Positions 6,801 through 17,630 of a DNA stretch of 41,949 nucleotides are shown piece by piece. This DNA comes from Colwellia marinimaniae. Its GTDB lineage: Bacteria; Pseudomonadota; Gammaproteobacteria; Enterobacterales; Alteromonadaceae. The translations under genes and the position numbers were made by a program. Location: NCBI RefSeq assembly GCF_002207865.1, contig NZ_BDQM01000031.1:1-41949 (forward strand), read 5' to 3'. The number at the start of each line of letters is the position of its first letter. Position 1 is the stretch's first letter. The notes under the pieces are model-generated. The model saw only the letters and a list, made by a program, of their open reading frames with translations, searched no databases and was not told the DNA's origin.

Positions 6801-7922
6801 TTAGGCTTCAATGTCTGGAGTGCTACATTGCACATCAGCATTTTGTCCACGGTTACGTAAAAAATGATCCATCAACGTCAGTGCTAACATTGCCTCAGCA
6901 ATAGGCACAGCGCGAATACCGACACAGGGATCATGACGACCTTTAGTAATGATCTCAGTCGCTTTGCCTGTTAAATCAACTGTTTTACCACTTATACCAA
7001 TACTTGAGGTCGGTTTAAGTGCTAAATGAGCGATGATCTGCTGCCCTGATGAAATGCCGCCAAGAATACCACCGGCGTGATTGCTTGAAAAACCTGCTGG
7101 TGTCAGCTCATCTCTATGCTCTGAGCCTCTTTGATTTACCACGGAAAAACCATCTCCTACTTCAACACCTTTTACCGCATTGATACTCATTAAGCCATGG
7201 GCAATATCCGCATCTAAACGGTCGAAGATGGGTTCACCTAAGCCGACAGGGACATTAGTCGCCACCACAGTCACTTTAGCGCCAATAGAGTCTTTCGCTT
7301 TAATAATGGCCCTAAGGTACTCACCAAGTTGTTCAAGCTTAGTATTATCGGCAAAGAAAAATGGGTTTTCTTCGACGCTTTGCCAATCAACCAAATTAAC
7401 ATCAAACGGTGTGCCATTAGGACCACTGGCGACAATATCACCAATTTGCGTGACACACGCTTTAATGGTCATGCCAAATTTTTCCGCTAAATATTTTTTT
7501 GCTATGGCGCCAGCCGCAACACGCATAGCGGTTTCTCGGGCAGAAGAGCGACCACCACCACGATAATCTCGTAAGCCGTATTTTTGCCAGTAGGTATAAT
7601 CTGCATGGCCTGGGCGGAAGCTTTGGGCAATGTTGCCATAGTCTTTTGAGCGTTGGTCGGTATTTTCAATCATTAAACCAATGGGTGTGCCGGTGGTTTT
7701 TCCTTCAAATACACCAGAGAGAATTTTGACTTCATCAGCTTCTCTACGTGCGGTAGTGTAACGTGAGGTGCCTGGACGGCGTCGGTCTAAATCGATTTGT
7801 AAATCAGCCTCAGATAACTCAAGCCCTGGCGGACAACCATCGATAATTGCGCCTAGACCTAAACCATGACTTTCGCCAAATGATGTCACTGTGAATAATT
7901 TTCCGAAGGTATTACCTGACAT
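6801..7922 (-). CDS. aroC: chorismate synthase
   Basis: Catalyses the last step of the shikimate pathway, EPSP to chorismate, with reduced FMN as cofactor, in the cytoplasm. 373 residues against about 361 in E. coli. Signatures visible are GESHG at 16-20, [11 protein letters not shown] at about 47-57, [12 protein letters not shown] at 121-132 and RHDPC near residue 338. The ATG at 7922 begins [10 protein letters not shown], the canonical N-terminus. It lies 101 bases downstream of prmB on the same strand, the same pair as in E. coli, so co-transcription is likely. Nothing is unusual. Confidence 0.97.
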   Translation of the reverse strand: MSGNTFGKLFTVTSFGESHGLGLGAIIDGCPPGLELSEADLQIDLDRRRPGTSRYTTARREADEVKILSGVFEGKTTGTPIGLMIENTDQRSKDYGNIAQSFRPGHADYTYWQKYGLRDYRGGGRSSARETAMRVAAGAIAKKYLAEKFGMTIKACVTQIGDIVASGPNGTPFDVNLVDWQSVEENPFFFADNTKLEQLGEYLRAIIKAKDSIGAKVTVVATNVPVGLGEPIFDRLDADIAHGLMSINAVKGVEVGDGFSVVNQRGSEHRDELTPAGFSSNHAGGILGGISSGQQIIAHLALKPTSSIGISGKTVDLTGKATEIITKGRHDPCVGIRAVPIAEAMLALTLMDHFLRNRGQNADVQCSTPDIEA

Positions 7923-8023
7923 TAAACATTACCGCCTATTAATTTATTGTTAGAATTTTTACTATTACTCTAGCGTTTATTGTGACTATTATTTTATTTA
8001 TTCGGTGCTTTACTGCTGACTTA

Positions 8024-8968
8024 TTACTCAGCTATGACAGCGCCAGTAAATAATTTTGCATGTTTTTCTAACTGTGCTTTTTTTAACATAAACACCCCGT
8101 GCCCCCCACGCTCAAAGCTTAACCACGTGAAATCCACCTCAGGGTAGAGTGCTTCAACATGATATTGTGAGTTACCTACTTCACAAATGAGTATGCCATC
8201 ATCATTGAGGTGCTGAGCACTCTCCGCCAATATTACTCGCACAATATCTAAGCCATCGTCACCACAGCCTAAGCCCATTTCTGGTTCATGGGTAAACTCC
8301 GTCGGCAGGCTATCAATATCTTCTTGATCAACATAAGGCGGATTAGTGACAATTAAATCATACCTTTGGCCAACAACCCCAGAGAAAACATCAGATTGAA
8401 TTGGCATAACTTGTGCACTAAAACCATGGTTTTCAATATTCATTTGGGCAACATCTAAGGCATCAAGCGATAAATCAACGGCATCAACTTCCGCCTCAGG
8501 AAAATAACTGGCGCAAGCAATGGCAATACAACCACTGCCAGTACACAAGTCTAATATCTTTTGTGGCGGATTTTTCTCACTAAAATAGGGTTCAAAGTGT
8601 TTTTCAATCAGTTCAGCAATAGGTGACCGTGGCACTAAAACACGTTCATCAACGTAAAAAGGTAATTTCGCAAAGTAAGCAAGATTGGTGATGTAGGCCA
8701 CAGGTTTCTGAGTATCAATGCGTTGTTGGAAAAAGGCCAAGATGTCCTGTTTCTCTTGCTTGAGTAGACGACAGTTCATCACATCTTCACTCATTTCCTT
8801 AGGCAAGGAGATGGCAAACATCACTAAGGTAAAGGCTTCACTTAAGGCATTGTCATTGCCATGGCCATAAAAAAGTTCAGCTTGATTAAACAAACTGGCG
8901 CCATAACGACAATAATCTGCAATGGTATGTAGTTGCTCGGTGATGTCTTCGAAATCGGTACTGCTCAC
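8024..8968 (-). CDS. prmB: ribosomal protein uL3 glutamine N5-methyltransferase
   Basis: Methylates a glutamine of ribosomal protein L3 during 50S assembly, using SAM. 314 residues, matching the E. coli length of about 310. The N-terminal helical domain is followed by the family stretch VLVPRSPIAELI at about 110-121, SAM motif LDLCTGSGC at 139-147 and catalytic NPPY at 199-202. This NPPY plus PRSP combination separates PrmB from PrmC, whose match is PRPDTE. It is divergent from smrB and upstream of aroC, the conserved gammaproteobacterial arrangement. Confidence 0.96.
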   Translation of the reverse strand: MSSTDFEDITEQLHTIADYCRYGASLFNQAELFYGHGNDNALSEAFTLVMFAISLPKEMSEDVMNCRLLKQEKQDILAFFQQRIDTQKPVAYITNLAYFAKLPFYVDERVLVPRSPIAELIEKHFEPYFSEKNPPQKILDLCTGSGCIAIACASYFPEAEVDAVDLSLDALDVAQMNIENHGFSAQVMPIQSDVFSGVVGQRYDLIVTNPPYVDQEDIDSLPTEFTHEPEMGLGCGDDGLDIVRVILAESAQHLNDDGILICEVGNSQYHVEALYPEVDFTWLSFERGGHGVFMLKKAQLEKHAKLFTGAVIAE

Positions 8969-9184
8969 ATTATTTTCCTTATCTGGTATTTCTCCCGAAA
9001 TGTCTTCATGGAGATTTCTATATATTGCCTACTAGGCACTCTGGCTGTTGGTAAAAACCGCTTTAAATGCCTAGGTTTGAGCTGTTTTGTATCACAGTTA
9101 TCTTACTTTGCTATTACGGTCTCGATGACGCCATATCAAGATTAATTGATATGTATTGATACTAAAATGTTTTACACTGCGCGG

Positions 9185-9841
9185 ATGAATAACAAAGCCT
9201 TAAAAACCAAACTCTCGACCCTAAAAGCTAAGCTGCGTGCGCAAAGTATCAAGCAGCAAAAAAAAACGGCTGAGTCGTTAAATAAAGTGGCTGAGTCAGC
9301 TAAAGAAGTGCCAAGTGACCAGCAAATTTTTGCTGATGTTGTCAGGCAAGTTAAGCCGTTAATCAACGACAAAGTTCGGTTAGTAAAAAGTGCTCACAAG
9401 TCTAACACTTCCCTAAAAAATGACCAAGGGCATAACCAGGCAAATCAAGCCATTGCACAATTTCATTTTTCCGATGAATTTGAGCCTAACTTAAATAAGC
9501 AAGGCCCAATGAAATATGTTCGTGAGGGTGTCGATAGCTTTGAAGTGAAAAACCTACGCCGCGGCCATTACCAACCCGACTTAATCCTTGATTTACACGG
9601 CTTAGATCAACACCAAGCGAAAAAAGAACTAGCGGCTCTGCTCTTTGCCTGTCAAAAAGAACACGCTCAATGTGTCTGCATAGTTCATGGCATAGGCTCA
9701 CATATTTTAAAAAATAAGGTACCACATTGGTTAGTACAACACCCCGATGTCATGGCTTTTCACCAAGCACCTTTAGAATGGGGTGGTAATGGTGCCCTAC
9801 TCGCCTTAATTGAATTAAAAGATAAATTTAATCGCGACTAA
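9185..9841 (+). CDS. smrB: Smr-domain endonuclease SmrB (ribosome rescue factor)
   Basis: 218 residues from ATG 9185. An upstream in-frame ATG at 9146 would add 13 residues that do not look like family sequence. The N-terminal third is Lys/Gln-rich and helical. The Smr domain carries [15 protein letters not shown] at about 135-149 and [16 protein letters not shown] at about 168-183, the LDLHG and HGxG signatures. In E. coli SmrB is recruited to collided ribosomes and cuts the mRNA between them. That role is inferred here from family and synteny (divergent from prmB). It is somewhat longer than the E. coli protein (about 183 residues) because of an extended N-terminal region. Confidence 0.92.
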   Translation: MNNKALKTKLSTLKAKLRAQSIKQQKKTAESLNKVAESAKEVPSDQQIFADVVRQVKPLINDKVRLVKSAHKSNTSLKNDQGHNQANQAIAQFHFSDEFEPNLNKQGPMKYVREGVDSFEVKNLRRGHYQPDLILDLHGLDQHQAKKELAALLFACQKEHAQCVCIVHGIGSHILKNKVPHWLVQHPDVMAFHQAPLEWGGNGALLALIELKDKFNRD

Positions 9842-9886
9842 TACTCTGTTGAACATATTACTTGAAAGCTTACACCGTCAAACTTA

Positions 9887-10103
9887 GGTTCTGTTGTGGT
9901 TTAGTGTGGGTGAGTAAACAAGCGAGACGCATAAACCCATCCATGGGGCTCTGCACAAGCATCAGGACAATATGCTCCATGCATTGTCTTATAAGGTACA
10001 TCCTGTACCGTCATGCTTGTGAAGCTCGCTTTTATCACATCAACAACACTCACTGTAAAATCAATAGGTTACGATGTTGGCAACACCAAACTACAACACA
10101 GCC
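9887..10103. mobile_element. non-autonomous palindromic mobile repeat, copy A (217 bp)
   Basis: Terminal inverted repeats of about 25 bp (GGTTCTGTTGTGGTTTAGTGT left; reverse complement of the right end GGCTGTGTTGTAGTTTGGTGT). It is flanked by a perfect 8-bp target duplication, CAAACTTA, at 9879-9886 and 10104-10111. It encodes no transposase. The centre holds nested hairpins: CACAAGCAT/ATGCTTGTG outside, GACAAT...ATTGTC and GGTACATCCTGTACC inside. It sits between the convergent genes smrB and sixA. Target length and the GGCTCTGTT-type end resemble IS6- or ISL3-type elements, so it may be mobilised by such a transposase. That last point is inference. Confidence 0.85.
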
Positions 10104-10165
10104 CAAACTTAAGCCTGCAATAGGCAAACTATACTAGGCCATTTTATCCTATAACATGCGCTTAG

Positions 10166-10666
10166 TTAACATAGGTCTAATGGCGACACCATGGCGAGCA
10201 ACTGGCCCTGCATGGCGTCAATATCATAATCTATATGAGCAATACCGGCAGTGGCGAAAATGGGGGTATTATTCGAGTGCGTTAGCTGGGCCACTAAGTA
10301 GCTAACTAAAGGCATATGAGCAATAATTAATAGGCTCTCGTCCTGCAGCTTTACTACCTGCCCTTGCTCACTACACCAGCCATCAATAAAATCATGTACT
10401 TGTTTAGCATCACCTTCAGGGGTAATAAAATCTAGGGTAGTAATAGCCGTTTGCATCATAGCCGTTGTTATAGCACAGGTTTGCTGAGCCCTAACATAGG
10501 GGCTAACAAAAACTTGCCTTGGCTTGATTTTCATTTTTTGCAACCAAGTCGCCATCATTTTTACTTCTAGCTTACCTTCTGTGGTTAACGCTCTTTGACT
10601 GTCATCACGACTGCCCTGCTCAACAAAATTTTTAGCTTCACCATGGCGCATTATAAAAAGTTGCAT
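10166..10666 (-). CDS. sixA: phosphohistidine phosphatase SixA
   Basis: 166 residues, histidine-phosphatase fold, close to the E. coli length of 161. The catalytic RHGEA is at residues 7-11, with His8 the expected phospho-acceptor. A second catalytic His appears in LLIIAHMPLVSYL near residue 116. SixA removes phosphate from histidine-phosphorylated proteins; in E. coli it modulates ArcB and the nitrogen PTS protein NPr. Its position near the fadI-fadJ locus is shared with E. coli. It is read alone on the minus strand. Confidence 0.93.
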   Translation of the reverse strand: MQLFIMRHGEAKNFVEQGSRDDSQRALTTEGKLEVKMMATWLQKMKIKPRQVFVSPYVRAQQTCAITTAMMQTAITTLDFITPEGDAKQVHDFIDGWCSEQGQVVKLQDESLLIIAHMPLVSYLVAQLTHSNNTPIFATAGIAHIDYDIDAMQGQLLAMVSPLDLC

Positions 10667-10954
10667 TAATTCTCCCGCCCGTTACTTAATAGATAACTTG
10701 GCAGATTATGTTCGCGGATAAATTCAAATTTTAACTTTTTTTATAAATTTTATTAGCTAAAGTATTGAGTCTGAGTTATTTTTCCGGCTATAGTAATAGA
10801 AATGAACTCGCTTTAGTAACAACAGTTAAGAATAAATAGTTTTATTTATTCCTTTAAGTAATTAAGAAATTACTTTATCTCCCTGTTAATTTCATAAGCT
10901 ATCCAATTCTCGTTATACGCTTTGCAGTTTAAAGTGTTCTTAGGAGCCTTAGTG

Positions 10955-13762
10955 TTGAAGCAAAGTCCCAATGATTTTAAACAATATCAAGCCATTACTC
11001 TAAACAATGGTTTACGAGTACTACTTATCCACAATGATGATACCGCTAAATCGGCAGCAGCATTGGCGGTAAACGTCGGTCATTTTAATGATCCCAAAGA
11101 TAGGCAAGGGTTAGCACATTTTTTAGAACACATGCTTTTTTTAGGGACAAAAAACTTCCCTGATGGTAGTGAGTATCAAAAATTCATTAGTCAACATGGT
11201 GGCAATCATAATGCTTGGACTGGCACTGAGCATACCTGTTTTTTCTTCGATATCACCGCGACACACTTCACCGCAGCCCTAGAGCGTTTTAGTGAGTTTT
11301 TTATCGCGCCTTTATTATCCGATGACTTTGTTATTAAAGAACGTGAAAATATTGATGCCGAATTCACCTTAAAGTTAAAAGATGACATCAGACGTTTATA
11401 TGATGTTCACAAAGATACGGTTAACCCTAAGCACCCTTTTTCGCAGTTTTCTGTTGGTAACCTTGATACCTTAGCCGATCGAGACGGTGACAATATTAGC
11501 CAAGAAGTACGAGCCTTTTTCCACCACTATTATCGTGCTCAGTACATGACCTTGGCCTTGGAAGGTCCACAAAGCTTGACCGAGCTGAAAGACCTTGCTG
11601 AGCAACTTTTTGGTGGGATAAAAGCAGCCGACACTGCGCTGCCGAAAATTGAACAACCTTTGTATTTACCGTCACAGCAAAAAATTAAAATTGATGTCTG
11701 CCCAGTGAAAAATGATCATCAGCTAATTATTAGTTTTGCCATGGAAAGCATTGACCAATATTATCAAGACAAACCTGAGTCGATACTTGCCTATTTATTA
11801 GGTCATGAAGGTGAAGGCAGTGTTTTGTCCTTGCTCAAAAAGCATCAATGGGCCTTATCATTGACTGCTGGCTCAGGTATTAATGGCTCTAATTTTAAAG
11901 ACTTTAATATCAGCATTGCCTTAACTGAATTAGGTGAAGCCCACCTTAATGCAGTGGTCGATATAGTATTTGCTTATATTGCCTTGCTAAAACATAGCGA
12001 AATAGCAGCACACTACTATCAAGAAAAACAGAAAATCAGTAAATTAGCCTTTATTTATCATGAAAAAATGCGTCCACTAGACAGCGTTAGTCAACTCGTC
12101 ATCAACATGCAGTATTACCCAGAAGAAGATTATATTTTTGGTGATTATGTTATGTCGGGTATGTCGCGAGCGAACATAAAAAAATTACTCGGCTATTTAA
12201 GCGTCGATAATATGCGACTGATGCATGTTAGCCAGAAAAATACATTTTCCAAACATAGCTTTTGGTACCAAGTGCCTTACCATGTTACACCAATCTCTGA
12301 GCACCAATTAGCCTCTTGGCGAGCTATTGCCGCAACAAATAGTGCCCATATTCAGGGTTTATATTTACCTAAGGCCAATGCTTACATTGTTGAAAAACCC
12401 ACTGTTTACCCCAGTGAGCCCCTTATTGAAACGGCTGCAGTCAAAGCAAATATTCCTGAAAAAATCATCAATAAAAATGGTTTAGTGGCTTGGTATAAAC
12501 AAGACAGGACCTTCAAAGTACCCAAGGGTTACTTATATATAGGTATCGACTCACCTTTTGTGGTTGCCAGCATAGCCAATATTGCCATGACGCGTTTATT
12601 TGTCGATTTATATACAGATACTGTCATTGAAGAGAACTATGATGCCGAGTTGGCGGGTATTCATTATCATTTGTACGCTCATCAAGGTGGCGTTACCGTA
12701 CAATTATCAGGTTATAGTGAAAATCAGCATTTACTGTTAAGTAAATTATTACAGCGATTGAAAAATCATCAAGTGTGCGAGGAACATTTTAATTTACTAC
12801 AGCAACAGCTGATAAAACATTGGCAAAACAGTGATAAAAGTAAATCAATATCACAGCTATTTGCTACCTTAAGCTCAGTCATGCAACCCAATAACCCGGC
12901 AAGTAAAGCCTTAGCACAAGCGCTTAGTCAGGTAAGCTTTAGTCAATACCAGCGCTTTAGTTTACAACTGTTTGAACAAGTAACTATAGAGGTGCTCATT
13001 CATGGCAACTGGTTGCTTGAACATGCACAACAATTATGCCAGAGCATTGAGCAGGCTTTCCACGGCAAGGTTAATAAAAGTCATGCCATAAAATGCCCAG
13101 TAACCGATATATCAGCTAAAGAAACGCTACTCTTGCCTATTAGCTTACCTGATCACGATCATGCTAGTGTGATTTATACAGCCTTTGCACATAAAGACGA
13201 TAACACTGTCGCCCTTGCTATGATCACTAGCCATATATTATCACCGTTATTTTTTCAGCAAATGCGCACAGACAAACAATATGGCTATTTAGTGGGTGTT
13301 GGTTATGTGCCTATCAATTGCTATCCTGGTATTGCTTTTTATATCCAGTCGCCCCATTGTGATGCCTTTACCTTAGCACAAGCCATGGATGAATTTATCA
13401 GTGACAGTATTAGCGTACTCAATGATATTGGCACGGAGCAGTGGCAACATTTGCTACAGGGTTTAGCCAGTCAATTACAAGAAAAAGATCATAATTTACG
13501 TATTAAAAGCCAACGCTTTTGGGCCGCAATTTGTAATAAAGATGAAGCATTTCAGCAAAAAGAAAAATTACTGCAGGCAGTGCTAGATTTAACCTTAGCC
13601 CAGGTAAAAAACTTTGTAGAAACAAACTTAGTCAGTGCTTGTCAGCCCGATAGGTTTATTCTATATTCCGAAAGTGATTTGCTGGCACAGGCGAAAAAAC
13701 CCAAAGGCGAAACAATCACGGATATTGATGCCTTTATTCAAACGAGTCCGACAAAATTCTAA
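10955..13762 (+). CDS. M16 family zinc peptidase (pitrilysin/insulysin-like)
   Basis: About 935 residues, close to protease III (962) and insulin-degrading enzyme. The inverted zinc motif HFLEH is at about residues 55-59, with the downstream Glu-containing stretch ERENIDAEF about 75 residues later supplying the third ligand. The rest matches the four-domain M16A layout, with a second, inactive half. It has no signal peptide, so it is probably cytoplasmic, unlike periplasmic E. coli PtrA. The frame is open from a TTG at 10922, but AGGAG at 10942-10946 fits a start at GTG 10952 or TTG 10955, giving MKQSPNDFKQY, so I chose 10955. Substrates would be small peptides or disordered proteins. Confidence 0.9.
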   Translation: MKQSPNDFKQYQAITLNNGLRVLLIHNDDTAKSAAALAVNVGHFNDPKDRQGLAHFLEHMLFLGTKNFPDGSEYQKFISQHGGNHNAWTGTEHTCFFFDITATHFTAALERFSEFFIAPLLSDDFVIKERENIDAEFTLKLKDDIRRLYDVHKDTVNPKHPFSQFSVGNLDTLADRDGDNISQEVRAFFHHYYRAQYMTLALEGPQSLTELKDLAEQLFGGIKAADTALPKIEQPLYLPSQQKIKIDVCPVKNDHQLIISFAMESIDQYYQDKPESILAYLLGHEGEGSVLSLLKKHQWALSLTAGSGINGSNFKDFNISIALTELGEAHLNAVVDIVFAYIALLKHSEIAAHYYQEKQKISKLAFIYHEKMRPLDSVSQLVINMQYYPEEDYIFGDYVMSGMSRANIKKLLGYLSVDNMRLMHVSQKNTFSKHSFWYQVPYHVTPISEHQLASWRAIAATNSAHIQGLYLPKANAYIVEKPTVYPSEPLIETAAVKANIPEKIINKNGLVAWYKQDRTFKVPKGYLYIGIDSPFVVASIANIAMTRLFVDLYTDTVIEENYDAELAGIHYHLYAHQGGVTVQLSGYSENQHLLLSKLLQRLKNHQVCEEHFNLLQQQLIKHWQNSDKSKSISQLFATLSSVMQPNNPASKALAQALSQVSFSQYQRFSLQLFEQVTIEVLIHGNWLLEHAQQLCQSIEQAFHGKVNKSHAIKCPVTDISAKETLLLPISLPDHDHASVIYTAFAHKDDNTVALAMITSHILSPLFFQQMRTDKQYGYLVGVGYVPINCYPGIAFYIQSPHCDAFTLAQAMDEFISDSISVLNDIGTEQWQHLLQGLASQLQEKDHNLRIKSQRFWAAICNKDEAFQQKEKLLQAVLDLTLAQVKNFVETNLVSACQPDRFILYSESDLLAQAKKPKGETITDIDAFIQTSPTKF

Positions 13763-13833
13763 CCGGCTATAGCAGCATAATCACCTGATTACTCGCGCAT
13801 ACCTAGAGCTTAACTAGAGAATAACAAGCAAAT

Positions 13834-13890
13834 AAAAAAGGCTGTTGGGTAAAATTGAACCATGACGTTCAAAGTACTCAACAGCCTTTT
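13834..13890. terminator. bidirectional terminator between the M16 peptidase and fadJ
   Basis: AAAAGGCTGTTGGGT pairs with ACTCAACAGCCTTTT (one G-T pair), with a loop of about 26 bases. A-run on the left and T-run on the right serve both strands, as expected between these convergent genes. Confidence 0.85.
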
Positions 13891-13947
13891 AGTTACTTAA
13901 AACAGCTTAAGCTATTTTATAAGTCACAGCCTTTATTTAGGGTAACT

Positions 13948-16260
13948 TTATCCGTAGTAACTTTGATCATTTTCAGCCATAGTGACTAACGCCTGACAAG
14001 GACTATAGCGTTCACCATGTTGCTCTGCCCATTGGCTTAATTGTGCAACCACAGACTTAGCACCAATTTTATCAATATAGCGTAGTGGACCACCTAAGAA
14101 TGGTGGAAAACCAATGCCGAAGATTGCGCCAATATCACCATCTCTGGCATTACGCACTATGCCTTCATCAACACAGCGTGCTGCTTCATTTAGCATCATA
14201 TAAGTACAACGTTTACTAATTTCCGCCGCAGTTAAACTTCCCGCTGGTTTAATATTTAATAAGTCATAGATAGTTTCATCCACTTGTTTGTGTCCCGACT
14301 TAATACCTTTAAGGGTATTAAGTAAGGTTTTTGCCAAGCTTTTCTTTTGATAGAGGTAAAAGCCTTTCTTCACTTTTTTACCTAAACGACCATCGGCGAG
14401 TAATTTATCAAAAGCCGCAGGTGCGGCAAAACGCTCACCAAGTTCTGCCTGTAAAATTGGCCCAATTTTAGCGCCGACATCAATACCAACTTCATCAAGC
14501 AATTGCATAGGACCCACAGGGAAACCAAACTTCACTAGCGCCTTGTCGATTTTATCAATGGGTTCGCCCGCAAGCAGTAAAATAGCCGCTTCGTTCATGT
14601 AGGGCGCCAAAATACGATTGACATAAAAACCGGCTTTATCTTTAACAACAATAGGTGTTTTACCCTGCTTTTTAGCAAAGGCTACCGTATTGGAGATAGT
14701 TTGATCAGAGGTTTTATCATGGGGGATTATTTCCACTAACGGCATTTTATCAACCGGCGAAAAATAATGTAGGCCAATAACATTTTCCGGACGCTTTGCC
14801 TTAGCAGCAATTTGCCCTATAGGTATGCTAGAAGTATTACTGGCAAAAATCGTTTTATCATGGCCATGTTTTTCAACTTCTGCCACCATATTTTGCTTTA
14901 AGGTTAAATCTTCAAATACCGCTTCTACAACAATATCAAGCGCTTTAAAACCAGTGTAGTCAATACTACCCGTGATCATGGCTAACTGCTTTTGCATCTC
15001 ACTGTTAAGTAAAAAACGACGTTTCACTTTTTTATTGAGTAGTTGATAGCTGTACTTTAATGCTTGGCCAATACCTTTGTGGTTAATGTCTTTAACTCGC
15101 ACCGGTATGTGCGCTTTAGTTGCGGTGACAAACGCAATACCACCGCCCATTAAACCGCCACCAAGCACACCGGCTTTGGCTATTTTTTCGGGCATAACAT
15201 CGGCAACGCCCTGCTCTTTTTTCATTGCTGTGGTGGCAAAAAATAACTGACGCAGTTGCGCTGATTCATCACTCATGACCAGATCGGCAAAATGCTCTGC
15301 TTCTAATTTATAACCACTTTCAGATGAAACCTCGATACCTGTGCGGATACAATCAATGATTTTAGCGGGGGCAGGATAATTACCTTGGGTTTTAGCCAGC
15401 ACAGATTTTTGTGCTTGTTGATAGACAATATTTCGCCCAACAGCATTATTCTCTAACAATTTATCCACTAGGCCTTGTTTACGCTTAACGATTTTTTTAC
15501 CCTGTTGCTGCAAAGATATCGCCAGTTGCTCGGCAACGTGCAGTAAAACAGTGCTGGGCACAACATCGTCAACTAAGCCATATTTTAGCGCTTGCTTGGC
15601 GCGTAATTGCTTACCGGTAAGCATCATGTCTAACGCTTTTTGTAAGCCGACTAATTTAGGTAAACGCTGAGTACCGCCGCTACCTGGTAATAACCCTAGC
15701 TGAACTTCAGGTAAACCCAAGGCTGTTTTGCTATTATCACTACAAACTCTAGCATGACATGCCATAGCTAGCTCTAAACCACCACCTAAACAGGTACCAT
15801 CGATAGCGGCAACAATAGGAATAGGAAATTGCTCTAGCAGAGCAAAAATACGTTGCCCCTGTCGAGATAAAGCGACAACTTCTTCACGGCTTTGACATGC
15901 TGCCAGCATATTAATATCGGCGCCAGCCACAAAAGAGTCTTGCTTACCACTACATAACACTATGCCAGTGATGGTTTTATCGGCTTTAACTTCAGCTAAT
16001 ACCGCATTAATTTGCTCAGCAAACTCAGGTTTAAGGGTATTAACCTTTTCACCAATAACATCAATCACTAAATGGGCAATACCATTGTCGTGACGTACTA
16101 AAGTAAAAGCACTGACCACTGATTCTTCTGGCGTAGCATTACCATTAGTGGCGACTTCAGTCACGACACTAGTTGCAACATCGTCAGCAGAAACCTTCGC
16201 TTCAACGTTTAAGGCCTCGTTATTGTGTTCACTATCATTTGAATGAGTTTTTTCAGTCAT
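13948..16260 (-). CDS. fadJ: fatty acid oxidation complex alpha subunit FadJ
   Basis: 770 residues from the ATG at 16260. An upstream in-frame Met at 16308 lies inside fadI and is not credible. The start overlaps the fadI stop (TAATG), pointing to translational coupling. It is a fusion of enoyl-CoA hydratase ([17 protein letters not shown], then [18 protein letters not shown] with the catalytic Glu) and L-3-hydroxyacyl-CoA dehydrogenase (NAD-binding [11 protein letters not shown] at about 363, signature [16 protein letters not shown]). It carries out the middle two steps of fatty-acid beta-oxidation in complex with FadI. It is longer than E. coli FadJ (714) mainly through a Ser/Asn/Glu-rich N-terminal extension of about 45 residues with no known role. 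Confidence 0.95.
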   Translation of the reverse strand: MTEKTHSNDSEHNNEALNVEAKVSADDVATSVVTEVATNGNATPEESVVSAFTLVRHDNGIAHLVIDVIGEKVNTLKPEFAEQINAVLAEVKADKTITGIVLCSGKQDSFVAGADINMLAACQSREEVVALSRQGQRIFALLEQFPIPIVAAIDGTCLGGGLELAMACHARVCSDNSKTALGLPEVQLGLLPGSGGTQRLPKLVGLQKALDMMLTGKQLRAKQALKYGLVDDVVPSTVLLHVAEQLAISLQQQGKKIVKRKQGLVDKLLENNAVGRNIVYQQAQKSVLAKTQGNYPAPAKIIDCIRTGIEVSSESGYKLEAEHFADLVMSDESAQLRQLFFATTAMKKEQGVADVMPEKIAKAGVLGGGLMGGGIAFVTATKAHIPVRVKDINHKGIGQALKYSYQLLNKKVKRRFLLNSEMQKQLAMITGSIDYTGFKALDIVVEAVFEDLTLKQNMVAEVEKHGHDKTIFASNTSSIPIGQIAAKAKRPENVIGLHYFSPVDKMPLVEIIPHDKTSDQTISNTVAFAKKQGKTPIVVKDKAGFYVNRILAPYMNEAAILLLAGEPIDKIDKALVKFGFPVGPMQLLDEVGIDVGAKIGPILQAELGERFAAPAAFDKLLADGRLGKKVKKGFYLYQKKSLAKTLLNTLKGIKSGHKQVDETIYDLLNIKPAGSLTAAEISKRCTYMMLNEAARCVDEGIVRNARDGDIGAIFGIGFPPFLGGPLRYIDKIGAKSVVAQLSQWAEQHGERYSPCQALVTMAENDQSYYG

Positions 16261-17567
16261 TAATCTGTCTCCAAAATCATTGCTGCGCCTAAACCACCTG
16301 CGGCACAAGCCGTTGTTAAACCAACTCCACCACCACGGCGATTTAATTCATTAAGTGTTTGGGTGATAAGTCTAGCGCCTGTTGCGGCAAACGGATGACC
16401 GTAAGCGAGTGAGCCGCCCATAACATTAAACTTATCCATATCAATCTCACCAATAGCTTTATCACGGCCAAGGTGTTCTTTAGCAAATTTGGTACTAGCG
16501 AACATTTTCATATTCGCTAACGCCTGAGCGGCAAAGGCTTCATGCATTTCAATAAGATCTAAGTCGGCTAAATTCATGCCCGCACGCTGCAAAGCAAGGG
16601 GGGTAGCATAACTTGGACCCATCAACATGTCTTGCCAAACATCGATAGCAGTAAAGGCAAAGCTACGAATATAACCTAATGGCTTATAACCTAGCTCTTT
16701 GGCTCTGCCTTCACGCATTAATAAAATAGCAGCACCACCATCGGTTAACGGCGTACTTGTTGCTGCGGTCACTGTGCCATGTTTACGATCAAATATTGGC
16801 TTTAATTTAGCATAACTTGCTAAATCAGAGTTTTCTCGAATACAGTTATCTTTATCAATAAAGTTTTTATAAGGTGCGGCATGAGCCGTCATCACTTCAC
16901 CATCTAATTTGCCATCTTGCCAGCTTTTTGTCGCTAAGGTGTGCGACCTATGCGCTAAAGCATCTTGGTCTTGACGAGATATATTATAAGTTTTCGCCAT
17001 TTGCTCCGCGGTTTCGCCCATTGAAATACCAGTAGAGTATTCTGCCACGGCAGGAGATACTGGGAATAAATCTTTAAAGCCAAGGCGACTAAGTAACGAA
17101 AGCTTTTGTCCTAAGCTTTTTGCTTTGGTCAAGTCGACTAAAGTACGAGCAAGCCTTTTAGAAACACCTATTGGCGCTACGGATGAAGAGTCGGCGCCGC
17201 CCGCAATACCCACATCTACGTGGCCAGCCATAATAGATTCAACAACATTGACCGTTGATTGAAAACTGGTGGCACAAGCGCGAGAAACACTATAGGCATC
17301 GGTAGTGACCTTCATACCCGTACCCAAGACGATTTCGCGAGCAATGTTTGGCGCTTCCGGCATTTGCACTACTTGACCAAAAACAAGTTGGTCAATTATA
17401 GCAGGGTCAATATCGTGTTTTTGCAATAATTCGTTAACAACGATTTTACCCAAGTCAACGGCTGGTACACCATGAAAAGCCGTTGCCTGTTTAGTAAACG
17501 GTGTACGCAAGCCAGCAACGATTGCTATGCGCTCACCGCTCGAGGTTGTTAGTTTTCTTATTGTCAT
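16260..17567 (-). CDS. fadI: acetyl-CoA C-acyltransferase FadI (3-ketoacyl-CoA thiolase)
   Basis: Thiolase that cleaves 3-ketoacyl-CoA with CoA in the last step of beta-oxidation. 435 residues, E. coli FadI 436. The nucleophilic Cys is in [10 protein letters not shown] (Cys98), the catalytic His in GHPFAATG near 392, and the second Cys in TTACAAGG near 424. The length and the paired fadJ identify the FadI rather than FadA type. GGAG lies 6 bases before the ATG. It is the first gene of the fadIJ operon. A FadR-like palindrome lies about 50 bases upstream. Confidence 0.95.
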   Translation of the reverse strand: MTIRKLTTSSGERIAIVAGLRTPFTKQATAFHGVPAVDLGKIVVNELLQKHDIDPAIIDQLVFGQVVQMPEAPNIAREIVLGTGMKVTTDAYSVSRACATSFQSTVNVVESIMAGHVDVGIAGGADSSSVAPIGVSKRLARTLVDLTKAKSLGQKLSLLSRLGFKDLFPVSPAVAEYSTGISMGETAEQMAKTYNISRQDQDALAHRSHTLATKSWQDGKLDGEVMTAHAAPYKNFIDKDNCIRENSDLASYAKLKPIFDRKHGTVTAATSTPLTDGGAAILLMREGRAKELGYKPLGYIRSFAFTAIDVWQDMLMGPSYATPLALQRAGMNLADLDLIEMHEAFAAQALANMKMFASTKFAKEHLGRDKAIGEIDMDKFNVMGGSLAYGHPFAATGARLITQTLNELNRRGGGVGLTTACAAGGLGAAMILETD

Positions 17568-17617
17568 TTATTACTCCACACGCTTAGTTATAATGTAATT
17601 TTTAATTAAAAACCCAA

Positions 17618-17630
17618 GAGGTCTGACCTC
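17618..17630. promoter_or_regulatory. FadR-like operator upstream of fadIJ
   Basis: A perfect 13-bp palindrome, GAGGTC-T-GACCTC, matches the core GGTCnGACC of the enterobacterial FadR site (consensus TGGTCnGACCA), with differing outer bases. Its position 51 bases upstream of the fadI ATG suits repression by FadR, relieved by acyl-CoA. Assignment rests on motif and gene context. Confidence 0.5.

Noticed and set aside
8933..9145. Open frame of 70 codons between prmB and smrB
   Set aside because: It overlaps the prmB start region on the opposite strand, has no ribosome site and no family pattern.
9862..10137. Open frame of 91 codons on the + strand between smrB and sixA
   Set aside because: It lies almost wholly within the palindromic mobile repeat copy A, is rich in Cys, His and Arg without a domain pattern, and has no ribosome site.
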